Shown here: positions 42,818-53,874 of the stretch, piece after piece
How the letters are laid out: each line of letters opens with the position of its first letter
Numbering within the stretch: position 1 is the first letter of the stretch
NCBI GenBank assembly: GCA_907163375.1
Contig: CAJQUW010001473.1
Location: 45,561 to 109,560 of the forward strand
Length of the DNA: 64,000 nt
Source: Prostheceraeus crozeri
Taxonomy: Eukaryota > Platyhelminthes > Polycladida > Euryleptidae
Reading direction: 5' to 3'
The notes under the pieces: generated by a model
Database searches by the model: none
Told to the model about the DNA's origin: nothing
Seen by the model: the letters and a program-made list of their open reading frames with translations, nothing else
Program-made: the position numbers and the translations under genes

Positions 42818-45800
42818 CAGGGTTGCCAACTCGGTCACTATTTAGTGACCGGTCACTAAAGGTCACTATTTGGTCACTATTTTTTCCCAAGTCACTAAAA
42901 AATAGTGACCCCTTCAAAACTAAAAATTATTGAACAATAAAAAATCACTAATTTAAGTATGAATATATACACAAAAGTATCTATACATTAAGCTCAACTC
43001 TGTATGCGCTCGTATTGATGTTAGACCTGAATGGCCGTATTTCAGAATGAAGAGAAACAAATACAGAACAAAAATACCCAAACTACACTTAGTACAAAAA
43101 TTTGACACAAATTAAATATTGTTTTCTTATATATGCACTCATTTGCTCGGCCTGCTCTATTCTTTTTCATTTTAATAAATATAGCCACCATCTGGACACT
43201 TCGATGAACCGTAAAGCGTTACGCGTATTACGAGCGTATTATGATTCCTACGTTGCCATGTTCAGTAAATGCCAATGAATAGAATTCTTATTTTAGGATT
43301 TTCTTTTTCAGAGTTTCAGTGCGGAATTATCAAGTGAGGTCAGCGCAGTGTGATGTGTTAAATTTTGCTATTATGCTTTAGAAAAATGAAAATTGTTATG
43401 GATGGAGGGTCGTTTCTGTCTTCTGACCCAGTTGCGAACGGCCGGGATTTGTATGCCAAAATGTTTCCTGACTCAAAGTATGCGGTTATAAAATGCGGTC
43501 GCACGAAAGCTGAATATGTTATAACGCATGCAGTTGCTCCTTTCTTTCGGGAGGAATTATGTGAAAATGTAGGCCTATTAAAGAAATATGGCATTCATCT
43601 GGACGAATCTACTTACAATGACAAGGTTCGACTCGAACTTCATCTCAGTTTCCTCGGGGGGTCTCGACAAAGAACTACGCGATATCTGAGACAGTTGAAT
43701 TAGAGCCAGAGATTGATGTTCAAAATGATTTTCTTCTGAACGACAACATGAAATCAATTAACGATCTGAAGATGATGAACAGTGAAAGAATATTTCATGA
43801 AATCATCGAGACTTTGTCAACCTTCAACCTTGATCTCTCTAACATGATTTATGTCATGACTGACAATTTTGCAACGATGCAAGGCTCCAAAACAAGTGTC
43901 TCTGCTCGGTTGAAAGAGGTCGCTGGAAATCTGATTGACTACCTGGTTTCAGTTATCACAACTTCCATTTGCTGAGTAAGGACGAAATAAAAAATGATTC
44001 CCAGGGAATTCTCAAGACTCTTGTCAAATTTGCTGAGTTATTCTCTGATTTTCTGACGTCCACTCCAAAAAGCAAGGCTCATTTTCAAGCACAGCACAAA
44101 AGTTCTTGGGTTGAAAAGCTCTTACTCTTTCAGCCCCAAGAGATTCTTGGATGTTTTTCGAGTTTTGGAAACACTTCTTGACCAGTTTCCAGTCGTCTGC
44201 AAACTGGTAAAAATATGCAGCAGCAGTGATCTGAAAAGTATTGTCAGTCAACCACTCTTGCTGATTCATCTCGACCAATTTGTCATTCACCATAAACCTC
44301 TTTATGATCTCACATCTTCAACACAGGCCAATGGTTTGGGTGTACATGCAACTTTGGAACTCATTTTGAGTTTCCTGTCAAAGGTGCGATTTCGGATGGG
44401 AAATTCCATCTCTTTGCAACCGAACGATTACTGTGACGAATTGTTTGATTGGAACGATGAACCGATCAGTGTAGAATCGAAAAACGATTCGCTTTTCTTC
44501 TCTGAAACGCATCGCCATGTCAAAGCCAAATTGCTTGAATCCGATGATCAAGATTTGAAGAAAGTCCAAGATCTGTGGGACTCGTACAACGAGGTGTTGT
44601 ACTTTCGGTGTTTGAAACGGATGCAACTCTTGGATCTTACATTTTCTACGCGAAGCTGAAGAACATCACAAACACTGACAAGAAAAAATTTGCTGAGCTC
44701 TCCAAAGCATTCCATGTTCCAGCTTTGGCTGTCATCGATGAACTCTGCGACATGCAGTCCAAACATCCAGATGATACTTTGTTAACTGTTGTCGACGATT
44801 CAAACTCATTTCCAAAGCTGATGATCTTAGTTGAATCGTTTCTGCTGGTCGTTGCTCACGACATGGAAGTTGAACGTGGCTTTTCTGTGATGAAATCCGC
44901 TGAATGTTTGAATCAAAGAAGGATGCGATCCTTGCTTTATGATTCTGTTCGTTTCGTGAGGGACCGCTTCGACCGCTCCAATTTTGAATGCTTTTTTTTC
45001 CGCCCGAACGTTTGTTGGAACGGATACAAAAGGCTGGAACACAGTACAAGAACGAATCCAAACAATTGGCTTTGTGCAGAATTGAACGTGCTCCTCAAAC
45101 GCGCTCCCTTCAGGAATCTGTTGGCGTCTTCAAAAGACACACACCAAATGAACTGAAAATAAACATTCAAGCGGTGGACAAAGAGTTGAATGAGACGAGA
45201 CAGCGAGTGGAGCATTTGGAAGAAAAGAAACGTTGCCTGCATTTGGAGCAATTAAGTGTGTCTACCCGTTGCAACAGAATTTCTGAAACTGTAATCGATT
45301 CAATGTTCTCGAATTGACTAAAAAACCCTTTTTCGGTCTTCCCTTGCCGATGTGACCAGTCAATGTTTTTAAGTAGCTCTGAAGCAATTTTTAAGTAGAG
45401 TAAATTGCGCTTATTGTAATTGTAAAAATTGTGTTCATCGTTTAAATTGTAAAAATAAAAATTTCACATTTGGAAGTGTAATTAAATTATGTTGACGATC
45501 TGTGAAATGTGACTATGTCTTCCGTCGCATCTTTGGTTCTTGTCTGGTTTCGAAATTATTTCGGTAATACTCTTGGAAGTATATTTACTTCTTCTGCTAA
45601 TTGTTTTCATTATATTGTGATTTTTTAGCCTTACAAATATCCCGAAGAATCCTTGATAAGTATAAGAAAATACAGAGAGAAGTAAGTAATCAGTATATAT
45701 CCGCCATTTTGATCTTTCATTTATGTACATGTACATAATGTTCAAGAATCTTTTATGCATGTATACTCGTACATTGTAAACAACAAACTTCATAGAAATT

Positions 45801-46045
45801 ACTTAACATTTTGATAATGTATCCGAAATAAGATAAATTTATTATTTGAATCAACTTATAGTAAATTCGTTATACACTTATACACTGCATTTTGTGATGA
45901 TATGACATGGAAATAAACAAAAAACGACGTATAGATTAAATATTGATCAACTTGCGTAAAACAGATTAAAATCATGTTTTTTTCAAATTCTACATAAACC
46001 ACGAAGTATGGTCACTATTTTTGTCGATGTGAGTTGGCAACCCTG
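42818..46045 (+). mobile_element. hAT element B (innermost of the nest), 3228 bp
   Basis: 15-bp perfect terminal inverted repeats CAGGGTTGCCAACTC at 42818-42832 and 46031-46045, with a perfect 8-bp target duplication GTTCAATC (42810-42817, 46046-46053). The left end has several GGTCACTA units. It split the transposase frame of element D. Confidence 0.93.
43365..45317 (+). pseudogene. hAT-B transposase, several frameshifts
   Basis: The coding trace runs through at least five frame changes (near 43690, 43960, 44120, 44630 and 45010). Segments include PDSKYAVIKCGRTKAEYVIT, IHLDESTYNDK (catalytic-region Asp), LSNMIYVMTDNFATMQGSKT (second Asp region), and DMEVERGFSVMKSAECLNQR with MRSLLYDSVRF, the hAT C-terminal dimerisation motif. 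The end (NETRQRVEHLEEKKRCLH) is predicted coiled coil. The N-terminal zinc finger is not seen. It has the same architecture as element D but is clearly diverged from it. Confidence 0.8.
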
Positions 46046-46053
46046 GTTCAATC

Positions 46054-48204
46054 ACATGCTCGCGGACAGAAACACTTGCAAAAGTTGCCCACCAATTCAG
46101 GTCCAATCGATTATTTTTTCCATACCGATAGTGATGAAGGTACACACTCGATCTCAAGCACCGGATGTAATGCTAATTTTCAAACAATGAAAGCAGAATT
46201 GCGACATGCCGTTCATTTGACTTAACATCATTGTGCTTTCATGACGGCTGATCATTCGGAAGTACGACATAAAATGTTTCCAGATAGCAACATTCCAGCT
46301 AACTTTAAGTGCAAAAGAGGTAAAGTTACTTATCTTTTGAATGATACAATTGCTCCAGAAATCAGAAATGAGATAGTTATGGACCTCAACTGTGGAAGTG
46401 GATCATTTTCATTATGTATCGACGAGTCGACGATTTCTTGCTGTTATACTTTCGTTTGTCTCGGTGAAGCAAAAGAAGCTGTTGGTGGTTCCAATCAAAA
46501 CTGTTGAATTAGATAACGGTACGGCCGAAAATCTGAAAACTACGGTCCTTGGTGTGCTGGATGATTTGAAACTTCCCCTGAGAGGATGTGTTAGCATTAT
46601 GTCTGATGGTCCATCTGTCATGGTTGGTCGCCATAACGGTTTCCATAAACTCATGCGAGATAATGGCCCTCACTTGTTAGACATCGGATCGTGTACTTTA
46701 CATCATGTTTCAAATGCCGTTGAAGCTGCGTGTGAGGAACTTGGAGGACTGGTCGAACAATTTAATGACAACGTTTTCAGTTACTTTAATTATACTTCCC
46801 GATGGACACATTACAAAGGTGTACAAAAATTGTTGGAAGTCGGTGAACATGGAATGATAAGACGTGTGGAAACCAGATGGATTCAACTTCTCTTGGTAGT
46901 CGACAGATTGATTGAACAGTTGCCTTGTTTACGAGAATTTTTCCTCCGTTTCGCTCCTTCCAATCGACCTAATGATTAGAAGAACAAGCGAGTTATTGAA
47001 ATTCGAACTGCTGTTCGTAATGCATCCCTAGAAGTTGATCTTCACTTTTTGAAATCAGTGTTGCCAAAGCTCGACAGATTTGAGAAACTATATCAAAGGA
47101 ACAGAGTCCTAGTTCATCAAATGTACAACGATATCCGATCTTTGTTCAAACAGGTTCTAGTCCTCTTCCTTAAAAACAAGTACGTAGAGTATAGCAAACG
47201 ACATTTATGCATCATCTCATTATCTTCAGATGAATTTGTTTTGACTAATGATAGAATCTTTATTGGCGAGACGGCAGCGCGTGAGTCACGTGAGTGCGTG
47301 AGTAAATAACGTGAGTCACGACATCCAAGTTGAATTTTTCAACCGTGTTAAATTATTCTACAAGAAATTGGCTTCTGATCTTCAGAGATGCCGACCATTG
47401 AAAAATCCAACTCTACGCGCCTTGAAATTTATAAAGTCAGATTTCCATGGCGACGAAGACTATGTACTCTCTATTGCAACATCATTGAGATGGGAATCTG
47501 AGCGTCTGGATGAACTCACCAGTGAGTGGCGATTATTTGCAATTGATTCGTCGCTGAAGGAAGTCCGTCTTTCCTTTTTTGATGATGTGATAGGATTTTG
47601 GATGAAAGTGGTCGAAAGTTCAAAATATCCAAATCTCTCAAAAATTGCATTGAGTTCTTTGAGTGTTCCATGTGGCAATGCAGCAGTCGAGAGAGTATTT
47701 AGTGATCTGTCCGACGTACTCACCAAAAAAGAAACCGATTAGCCGAAATATCTGTCGATTCTTGTCTTTTGGATGAATGGTTATCTAAAGCAGATTGAAG
47801 ATTGTGTGACATTTCATATCTCCAAAAGTATGGTTTCATCAGGTTTCAATACTCACGCAAGTTTTATGAAACGTCAACGCGAACAACAGAAAAAGGAAGA
47901 ATTGAAGAAGGAAGAAATTGCACAGAAAAGGAAACTCAATGAAGAAATTGAAGCCGAAATTGTACGACAGAAAAAGCTTAACAAGATCTTTCAAAAAGAG
48001 AATGAGATTACCAGCAAGAAGACATCAATACATGACAGCATAAGAGCAACAAAGCTCTTGATGAATGAATATCAAAAGAAGATGGATTTACTGACTTTTG
48101 ATTTAAACGAACTGGATAAAGAAGGAAGAGAGATATCGTCGAAGAAAGAAAAGGCTCAAAAGCGCATCGTTGACTCTGCAATATCGATAGTGTTACAAAA
48201 GTGA
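46054..48204 (+). pseudogene. hAT-D transposase, 3' part with coiled-coil tail
   Basis: It continues the 42639 frame (SHARGQKHLQKL, then TADHSEVRHKMFPDSNI and LCIDESTIS), shifts frame near 46436, then reads RGCVSIMSDGPSVMVGRHNG, LLDIGSCTLHHVSNAVEAAC, RVETRWIQLLLVVDRL and, after another shift near 47310, VPCGNAAVERVFSDLSDVL. The last is the hAT dimerisation motif. In-frame stops are at 46223-46225, 46977-46979, 47307-47309 and 47740-47742. After the hAT motif comes a Lys/Glu-rich helical tail of about 140 residues (47773-48204), a clear coiled coil. The frameshift near 47300 lies in a short CGTGAGT duplication. Non-functional. Confidence 0.85.
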
Positions 48205-48976
48205 CTCATAACTCTCTTGCGAGTGACTAACTTTGAAGACATTTCTTCATTGAAACTGGATTACAGTATATGTCGTTGATTGGCATTTGTCTTAATTTTT
48301 GCCACTTCTATTTTTTTTAGCTTCTTCCAAAAGTTTTGAATTTCATATCATTTTGTTTAAGTTGTTACGTCAGATTTTTATTACCGGTACCTATTGCAAT
48401 TTTAGATCGAGTTTCTTACGAATATGTCTGTCTCATTATGAAAGACTTTTATCTAAAAAACTTGGCAAGTTATATACATGGGTATAAGATACCAGCATAG
48501 TAGAGTAGTCTATAATCAATGAACGTATGAACGTAACCAGAAGTAACGAGATATGCATAAATACAATAATGCAATACCTGCATTTGTCAAAATTCATAGT
48601 TGAATTTTATACTAATGATATACGAGTATTTCAGTGATTCATGCATATAAGAGTTTGCTTCAGTGTTGTCTCGGCCTGCATAGACTATTAGTATCATTAA
48701 CATTTTCAGGACTAAGTATACTCAAACCTGCAATATTCAAGTCCTGATTGGGTTATACCAATAAAACGTGATTCTCGACGGGGAAATTAAACAATCAAAT
48801 CTGAAATGTTGCTATTCGTAATGCGGGATTTTTTTCGGCCTGCGGGAAAATTTTCAAATTTAGCGATAACATCACTGGCCAGAGTCCGGAGTCCTATCAT
48901 TTGATAGGACTCCGACTGTGACTCCAGCAAAAATGATAGGACTCCGGAACTCCGACTCCGCATCCCTGTCAGTAAG

Positions 48977-49400
48977 ACTTTATTGATTGAATGTCTTTTG
49001 GAACGCAATGTGTGGTAAAAGCATTTATTCTCTTCGTAATTTACTCTGGAATCAAAAATATATGTGCACGATATCAGCTTGCGTGGGCTCGAATGGGTTA
49101 CTCTCAGTTTCGATCGATCCTTAATTGCTTCTAATTATGGAAGTAATACCCAAGTATTTTTACTATTTGATAAATATATCAATTACAATTACATGTCATT
49201 ACAAGCTTGCTATACATGCATATTAACAGCCAGTTTATTTGCGCATGTGATCTATGGTCTCAACAAATCGTAATCATCTATAAGTTATTTATCATCTGAT
49301 AAATATTTGTTTGATCAATGTTTGAAACAAGTGAATATGAGTATAATGATTTGAAAGGATTAAAACAATGCTCGATAGGATTGAGCTCACACGAATGTGG
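48977..49400. other. Intergenic DNA without recognised features
   Basis: AT-rich; nothing supported. Confidence 0.4.
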
Positions 49401-49404
49401 AGCT

Positions 49405-49889
49405 ATTCTCATGACTAATAGTGGTGCTGCATCACTTTCGACGTCGACATGGCAAGGAGCGTTATCGATGAAGAGACAGATTGGTGTGTTCTCCGCCTGC
49501 TCAATAAGATTGATACAAATATTGTGTATGAATAATTATCAGCTTCTTATCAGCGTCTTTTCAAATCAGTTAATGAGGAAATAATCAATTTACAACTCAC
49601 ATTTTTGCATAGAAAAACATTATTCCTCTACAGACAATTTCATACTCTTTCATCGCGTCTGGTATTGGAATCATTAATACGGTCATTAGCGGCTGTCCTA
49701 CGCGCTATGCCCGAAAAAAGACATCAACCGCTAATAAGGTATTTCTCACGAAAAATAAATCCTGAGAAGAAAATGTCTGACGACCTTCTGCAGACAGTTG
49801 ACGATATCGAAAAATTTCCTATCTTACAAGCTGGAGATTATATACTACAGTTAGAAAAAAATATTTGTGTCAGGCAGCTTAGAAAATGA
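49405..49889 (+). pseudogene. Unidentified protein remnant with one stop codon
   Basis: In one frame the sequence reads VDMARSVIDEETDWCVLRLL, NKIDTNIVYE, stop (near 49530), then SYQRLFKSVNEEIINLQL, HRKTLFLYRQFHTLSSRLV, AAVLRAMPEKRHQPLIRYFS and DDIEKFPILQAGDYILQLEK, ending at 49889. Amphipathic helices and balanced composition look like real protein, not noise. I do not recognise the family. It has no splice sites at its edges that I trust and carries a stop, so a retrocopy or a decayed host exon or transposon gene are all possible. Confidence 0.4.
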
Positions 49890-50054
49890 TATAAAATTAT
49901 ATGATATGAAAATAAAGTCTCCATTCGATGACCAATGACATTTGCTTTGTTACATGTACAGTAGTACATGTATTATTATAACGAAAATGGGTCACCATAT
50001 ATCAATGTCTTATGTCAATCCACAGTAATTCCTTTTTAAAAAATTAAAAAAAAA

Positions 50055-50258
50055 TTCGGATAATTGATGCGCACGTCGGATAACTGAATGATCGCTTCGG
50101 ATGTTTGAATGCACACATCGGATAATTGAATGGCCGATTCGAATATTTGGATGCACTCGACGGATAATTGAACGCACGCTTCGTATATCTGAATACACTC
50201 GACGGATAGTTGAATGCCGATTCGGATACTTGGATGAACTCGACGGATATTCGAGAGA
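50055..50258. repeat. 21-bp minisatellite, about nine units
   Basis: Diverged tandem units of CGGATAATTGAATGCACGCT type. Because the period is a multiple of three, the minus strand stays open and gives a false repetitive protein. Confidence 0.85.
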
Positions 50259-50385
50259 TAAAAACTGAGACTGCACAGTGATTGAAGTTATTATGATCTG
50301 GATACTCTTCATGCAACAAAAAATATGAATTCTATGTCTATCAGATGCCTTTATTGAATTCATAAATTTTGACGGCACCCCATAG

Positions 50386-50545
50386 CAGAGTTGGAAGTGG
50401 GTCAACCAAACTTGACCCATGACCCACCTGACCATATGGCATATGTGACCCACGACCCACCTGACCCACAGGGAACCCTGACCCACGACCCACCTGACCC
50501 ACCTGACCCACCACATCTTTGACCCACTTGACCCACCTGACCCAC
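50386..50545. repeat. GACCCACC-rich element, copy 1
   Basis: Begins GCAGAGTTGGAAGTGGGTC and continues with many (C)TGACCCAC units. The same terminus, in the opposite orientation, ends copy 2 at 53490-53656. Confidence 0.8.
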
Positions 50546-50655
50546 ATGCTGCAAGGGTGAATGATATCACTGCAATTTCCTTTTCTGATATCATCTTTAG
50601 TTTCATTTTCATTCAAGATTCTAGGTCTATCTAGGTAGAGGCCTCGTAGTATCAA

Positions 50656-51556
50656 AATTGTTGTTAAGATATGTTATGAAGATTCAAGTGTATCAGATCA
50701 CTTGTCACATAATAAACAGACATGTAACCTCATCAAAATTATCTTATAAGCAAATTCATGCATCACAAATGCCTAAGGTTCCGTTTCTTGCTATAATTCT
50801 TGACTATCCGTTTTTTAGTACTACCTATATAACTCGTAGAGAGATGATTTGTTAGGTTGTCGAGGGCTCTAAAGACTAAATTTCAAATTTTACATTTCTT
50901 GATCAAATGAAGTCAAAAAAAAGATTGCAGTAGGCCTAAATCATTTATTCATGCATTTCTTATGCTAGATACTACATGTGTGAAAATTATCCCAGAAAAA
51001 TCGTCTACCTAATATTTTGTTGCTTCTCATGGCAATCGAATCAAATTTCATTTACTTCCGCTAATGTCAGATTTTAGTAGAAAGTTGTATACTTGATGTA
51101 AGAATGAGATTCATTGAAAAGCAAATGTAGTAAGCATGCGCAACGCGTGAATAGAAAATTACATGAAGACAAGGTTATAATTCATAAATTTGCTTGCAAT
51201 GTACATATAGATGAACTGATATATTTGAGTGCCGCTACATGTACGAGTACGTTGTGATAGCAATCACTAGTGACATCATGTAAATATTCCTATTTTTATT
51301 GTTACCAAATCAAATATCAAAACGAAACTTTTCATCGATTCGAAGTGTCAAAAAATATCTCACAGAGCTCCAGCCGTAATAAGTCTGTGTGAAAGGGATA
51401 AGTCTGTATCAATGACCTTCGTATGAATTATCTTATTTCAGATTATCATGTATCTAATGAGCAATGAGATGCATGGAACATGTATGATGCGAAAATATGT
51501 TGAGCGGCTAAATGCTTTAGATATGAAGCATGTATGTTGATAATATTTTGATTTAA
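50656..51556. other. Intergenic DNA without recognised features
   Basis: AT-rich; nothing supported. Confidence 0.4.
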
Positions 51557-51558
51557 TA

Positions 51559-52957
51559 CAGGGTGTCTCAGAACTATGTGGGCAGTTAACACTATTAACT
51601 TCTGAGTCAAATAATACAGATATTTATTTCAAACGAACAGTACGGAAAATTTTGTACATGTTTCTGAACGTAAATGTTCGAAGTGCTGTCCATCGACAGT
51701 GAAATTAATTCATGACAGTGAGAGGTCACAGAGCGACAAACTTTTGAGATGAGATCCACCAGAACGTTTCTTGCACTTAATGTGATTTTATCTCTCATTT
51801 CTTGCACATTGAGAGGACGTGGATTCTTGCAGACTTTGTTTTTTAAATAACCCCAAAAAAGAAGACTAATGGAGTTAGGTAAGGACTTCTTGGGGGATAC
51901 TCAATGTCACCACGACGTCCAATCCATGAAGTGATGGCACTGCCAACTCAGGAATTGAGATAGCTTCGAACGATGGAGTCATAATGAGCTGGAGCTCCAG
52001 CCTGTTGAAAGTATGGCAGCTCCTCGTCATTCGGATACAATCTCCTAATTTCCGATATTACATGGGGACGTAGAAGCTCCAGATACTTCCCACCATCCAC
52101 CGTCCCGTTGAAGAAGAATGGACCTATCAAGTCGCGCGAAGAAAGATGCCCATACGGTAACAACAAGGAGCTTAACATCATGCTGTAAAATTTGATGAGG
52201 ATTCTCTTCAGCCCAGTAGATACTGTTGTGGTGATTGAGTCGACCATTCAATTTAAACGTGGCCTCATCAGACCATACGATCATGTTTCGAAAGTCTGGA
52301 TCGGTTACTGTTTCACGCAAAACCATTAACAAAAGTCGACCCGCCTATCAAAGTCATCTTCATTTAATTCATGCTTAAGTGTTGGGCGGTAAGGTCTGAT
52401 GTTGCTTTCATGAAGGATTCGCTGAATTGTTGCTCTTGTGAGATTCAAGTCTAAAGCAGCTTGTCTGATTGATTTTCTTGAGTCATCACCGAATGCAGAG
52501 AAAACTAAATTGACAATGTCATTTGACCGCGCAGTTCTTGAACGACCTTTGGGAGGCTTCCAATTGTTCCTGCGTTCTCCAACTTGTCACGCATTCGGGA
52601 GAATTGTGTCTTGACGTGGATATTCAGAGTCCTAAGTGCCTTTCCATTGTCTCTGGACTTCACAGATATTCTCGTATTTAAAGTATCACTTTAAATCTTG
52701 ATTTCTTTCTTCAAATGCAAGCCGAATTCACTTGACATGACTAATATTTATCGGAATATGAAGGATTCAGACGACAATGAATGTTCATAAAATTCAGATT
52801 CAAACAGCTTTCAAGTATAAGAAGATCAGCAATAGCGTTTGACATGATGTACTACACACAGAAATCAAACAATGGAACCGTACTTTGCAGTCATTGATGG
52901 TTTTTAAACTACCTGCATAGATGCTTTATGCTGCCTTCATAGTTCTGAGACACTCTG
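51559..52957 (-). mobile_element. Decayed mariner-type element with terminal inverted repeats
   Basis: Left CAGGGTGTCTCAGAACTATG and right (reverse complement) CAGAGTGTCTCAGAACTATG differ at one position and are flanked by TA on both sides. 1399 bp. Inside is a decayed minus-strand transposase. Confidence 0.9.
51610..52700 (-). pseudogene. Mariner-type transposase, decayed, catalytic residues lost
   Basis: Minus-strand fragments include MIVWSDEATFKLNGRLNHHN, SIYWAEENPHQ, FFFNGTVDGGKYLELLRPHV, PYFQQAGAPAHYDSIVRSYL, then IEYPPRSPYLTPLVFFFWGY and LKNKV. The family normally has QDGAPAH and SPDLTPLDFFLWG; here the second catalytic Asp is Ala (QAG) and the third-position Asp is Val. Frameshifts near 52150 and 52330 and a stop near 51950 also break it. 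The N-terminal HTH region reaches about 52700 in poor condition. Confidence 0.8.
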
Positions 52958-52959
52958 TA

Positions 52960-53489
52960 TAATGAGACATTTTGATCAATTACATATTTCAAAAATATTT
53001 AGGCTCTGATCAATCTTTACCAGAGATTTACCATTCTAATCTCTACCAGAGGATATTTTCTACGGAAGACCAACAAAATCAAACGAAACAAACAAAACGA
53101 AGGTCAGCTGGCATTGCAAGAAAATTTTCAAGGTGAATAACACCTTTGAATATCAGACTTCTTCAGTAGCTGCATCTCTGAAATGAAGGTCACACGTCAA
53201 GTATCGTCAGACATAGCGACAGAGAATCGAGCATGCACAATAGTACTCAAACTACTTCTCTCCACCAACCAACATCTCTCAGTAGAAAGCAGCAATTGTT
53301 TTCGAGCCTTTAATTTGTGTGAATTCCGCCCCCTTTCGAAACTGCATGAGGCTTGAGAAAGTCAATAGTGTTGCATATTTTGACTGTGTGCATCCATCAC
53401 CCCTTTCAGTGACACTGACTTAATCATTTTTCATGAATGATAAGAATACGAAAAATGAAGTTTACTGTATTTGAGATTGTCAAATCTAT
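52960..53489. other. Intergenic DNA without recognised features
   Basis: Nothing supported. Confidence 0.4.
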
Positions 53490-53656
53490 CATGGGTCAAA
53501 CTGGCTGGAAGTGGGTCAACGAAGTCTGACCCAGACCCACCTGACCCACCAAATTTTCGGGAAAACATGACCCACGACCCACGTGACCCACGCGATTTTG
53601 TGACCCACCTGACACACCTGACCCATGACCCACGACCCACTTCCAACTCTGCCTCA
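53490..53656. repeat. GACCCACC-rich element, copy 2
   Basis: Begins CATGGGTCAAACTGGCTGGA and ends GACCCACTTCCAACTCTG, the reverse complement of the start of copy 1. Internal units CTGACCCAC and TGACCCACGACCCAC. The repeat interrupts an otherwise open minus-strand frame. Confidence 0.8.
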
Positions 53657-53874
53657 TAGTTCACCCCGAGCTCAATTCCACTATCGCAGCATTCCAGGAA
53701 TTGGAGCATGTGTTCATCGACCGCTCCGGTCATTAAGTCCCACCCGGAATACATAGGAACAGAGAAACCAATATTTATTCTCCAAGTTACTGAAAATTGA
53801 GCTTCATGCAATGCAGTTGAGACATTCAATTCAACTAATAATGGTATCAGCCTCATGGTCACCTCAATAAGCAT
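53657..53874 (-). other. Open minus-strand segment of unknown nature
   Basis: Minus-strand frame of about 73 codons (TMRLIPLLVELNVSTALHEA, then IGFSVPMYSGWDLMTG) running into the GACCCACC repeat. No family recognised and no splice sites trusted; it may be a decayed exon or chance. Confidence 0.25.

Larger units (their letters stand above)
41100..48877 (+). mobile_element. hAT element D (middle of the nest), transposase-bearing
   Basis: Inserted in element C with a perfect 8-bp duplication GCCAGAGT (41092-41099, 48878-48885). Ends are CAGTGTTGATATTTGCT and (reverse complement) CAGTGATGTTATCGCT. Both subterminal regions carry TGCGGGAT/TGCGGGA motifs. Without element B it is about 4.55 kb and holds a decayed hAT transposase at 42639-48204. 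Confidence 0.85.
40435..48968. mobile_element. hAT element C (outermost of a three-deep nest)
   Basis: 15-bp perfect terminal inverted repeats CAGGGATGCGGAGTC at 40435-40449 and 48954-48968. Target duplication GCAGTAAG / TCAGTAAG (7 of 8). Subterminal GGAGTC/GACTCC units and ATGATAGGACTCC palindromes lie at both ends. Without element D it would be only about 750 bp, so it is a non-autonomous hAT. Confidence 0.9.

Noticed and set aside
50055..50258. Possible CRISPR-like array
   Set aside because: Units are contiguous 21-bp tandem repeats without spacers, in a eukaryotic genome.
50010..50612. 200-codon minus-strand open frame
   Set aside because: Translation of the 21-bp minisatellite joined to the GACCCACC array; both periods keep a frame open by chance.
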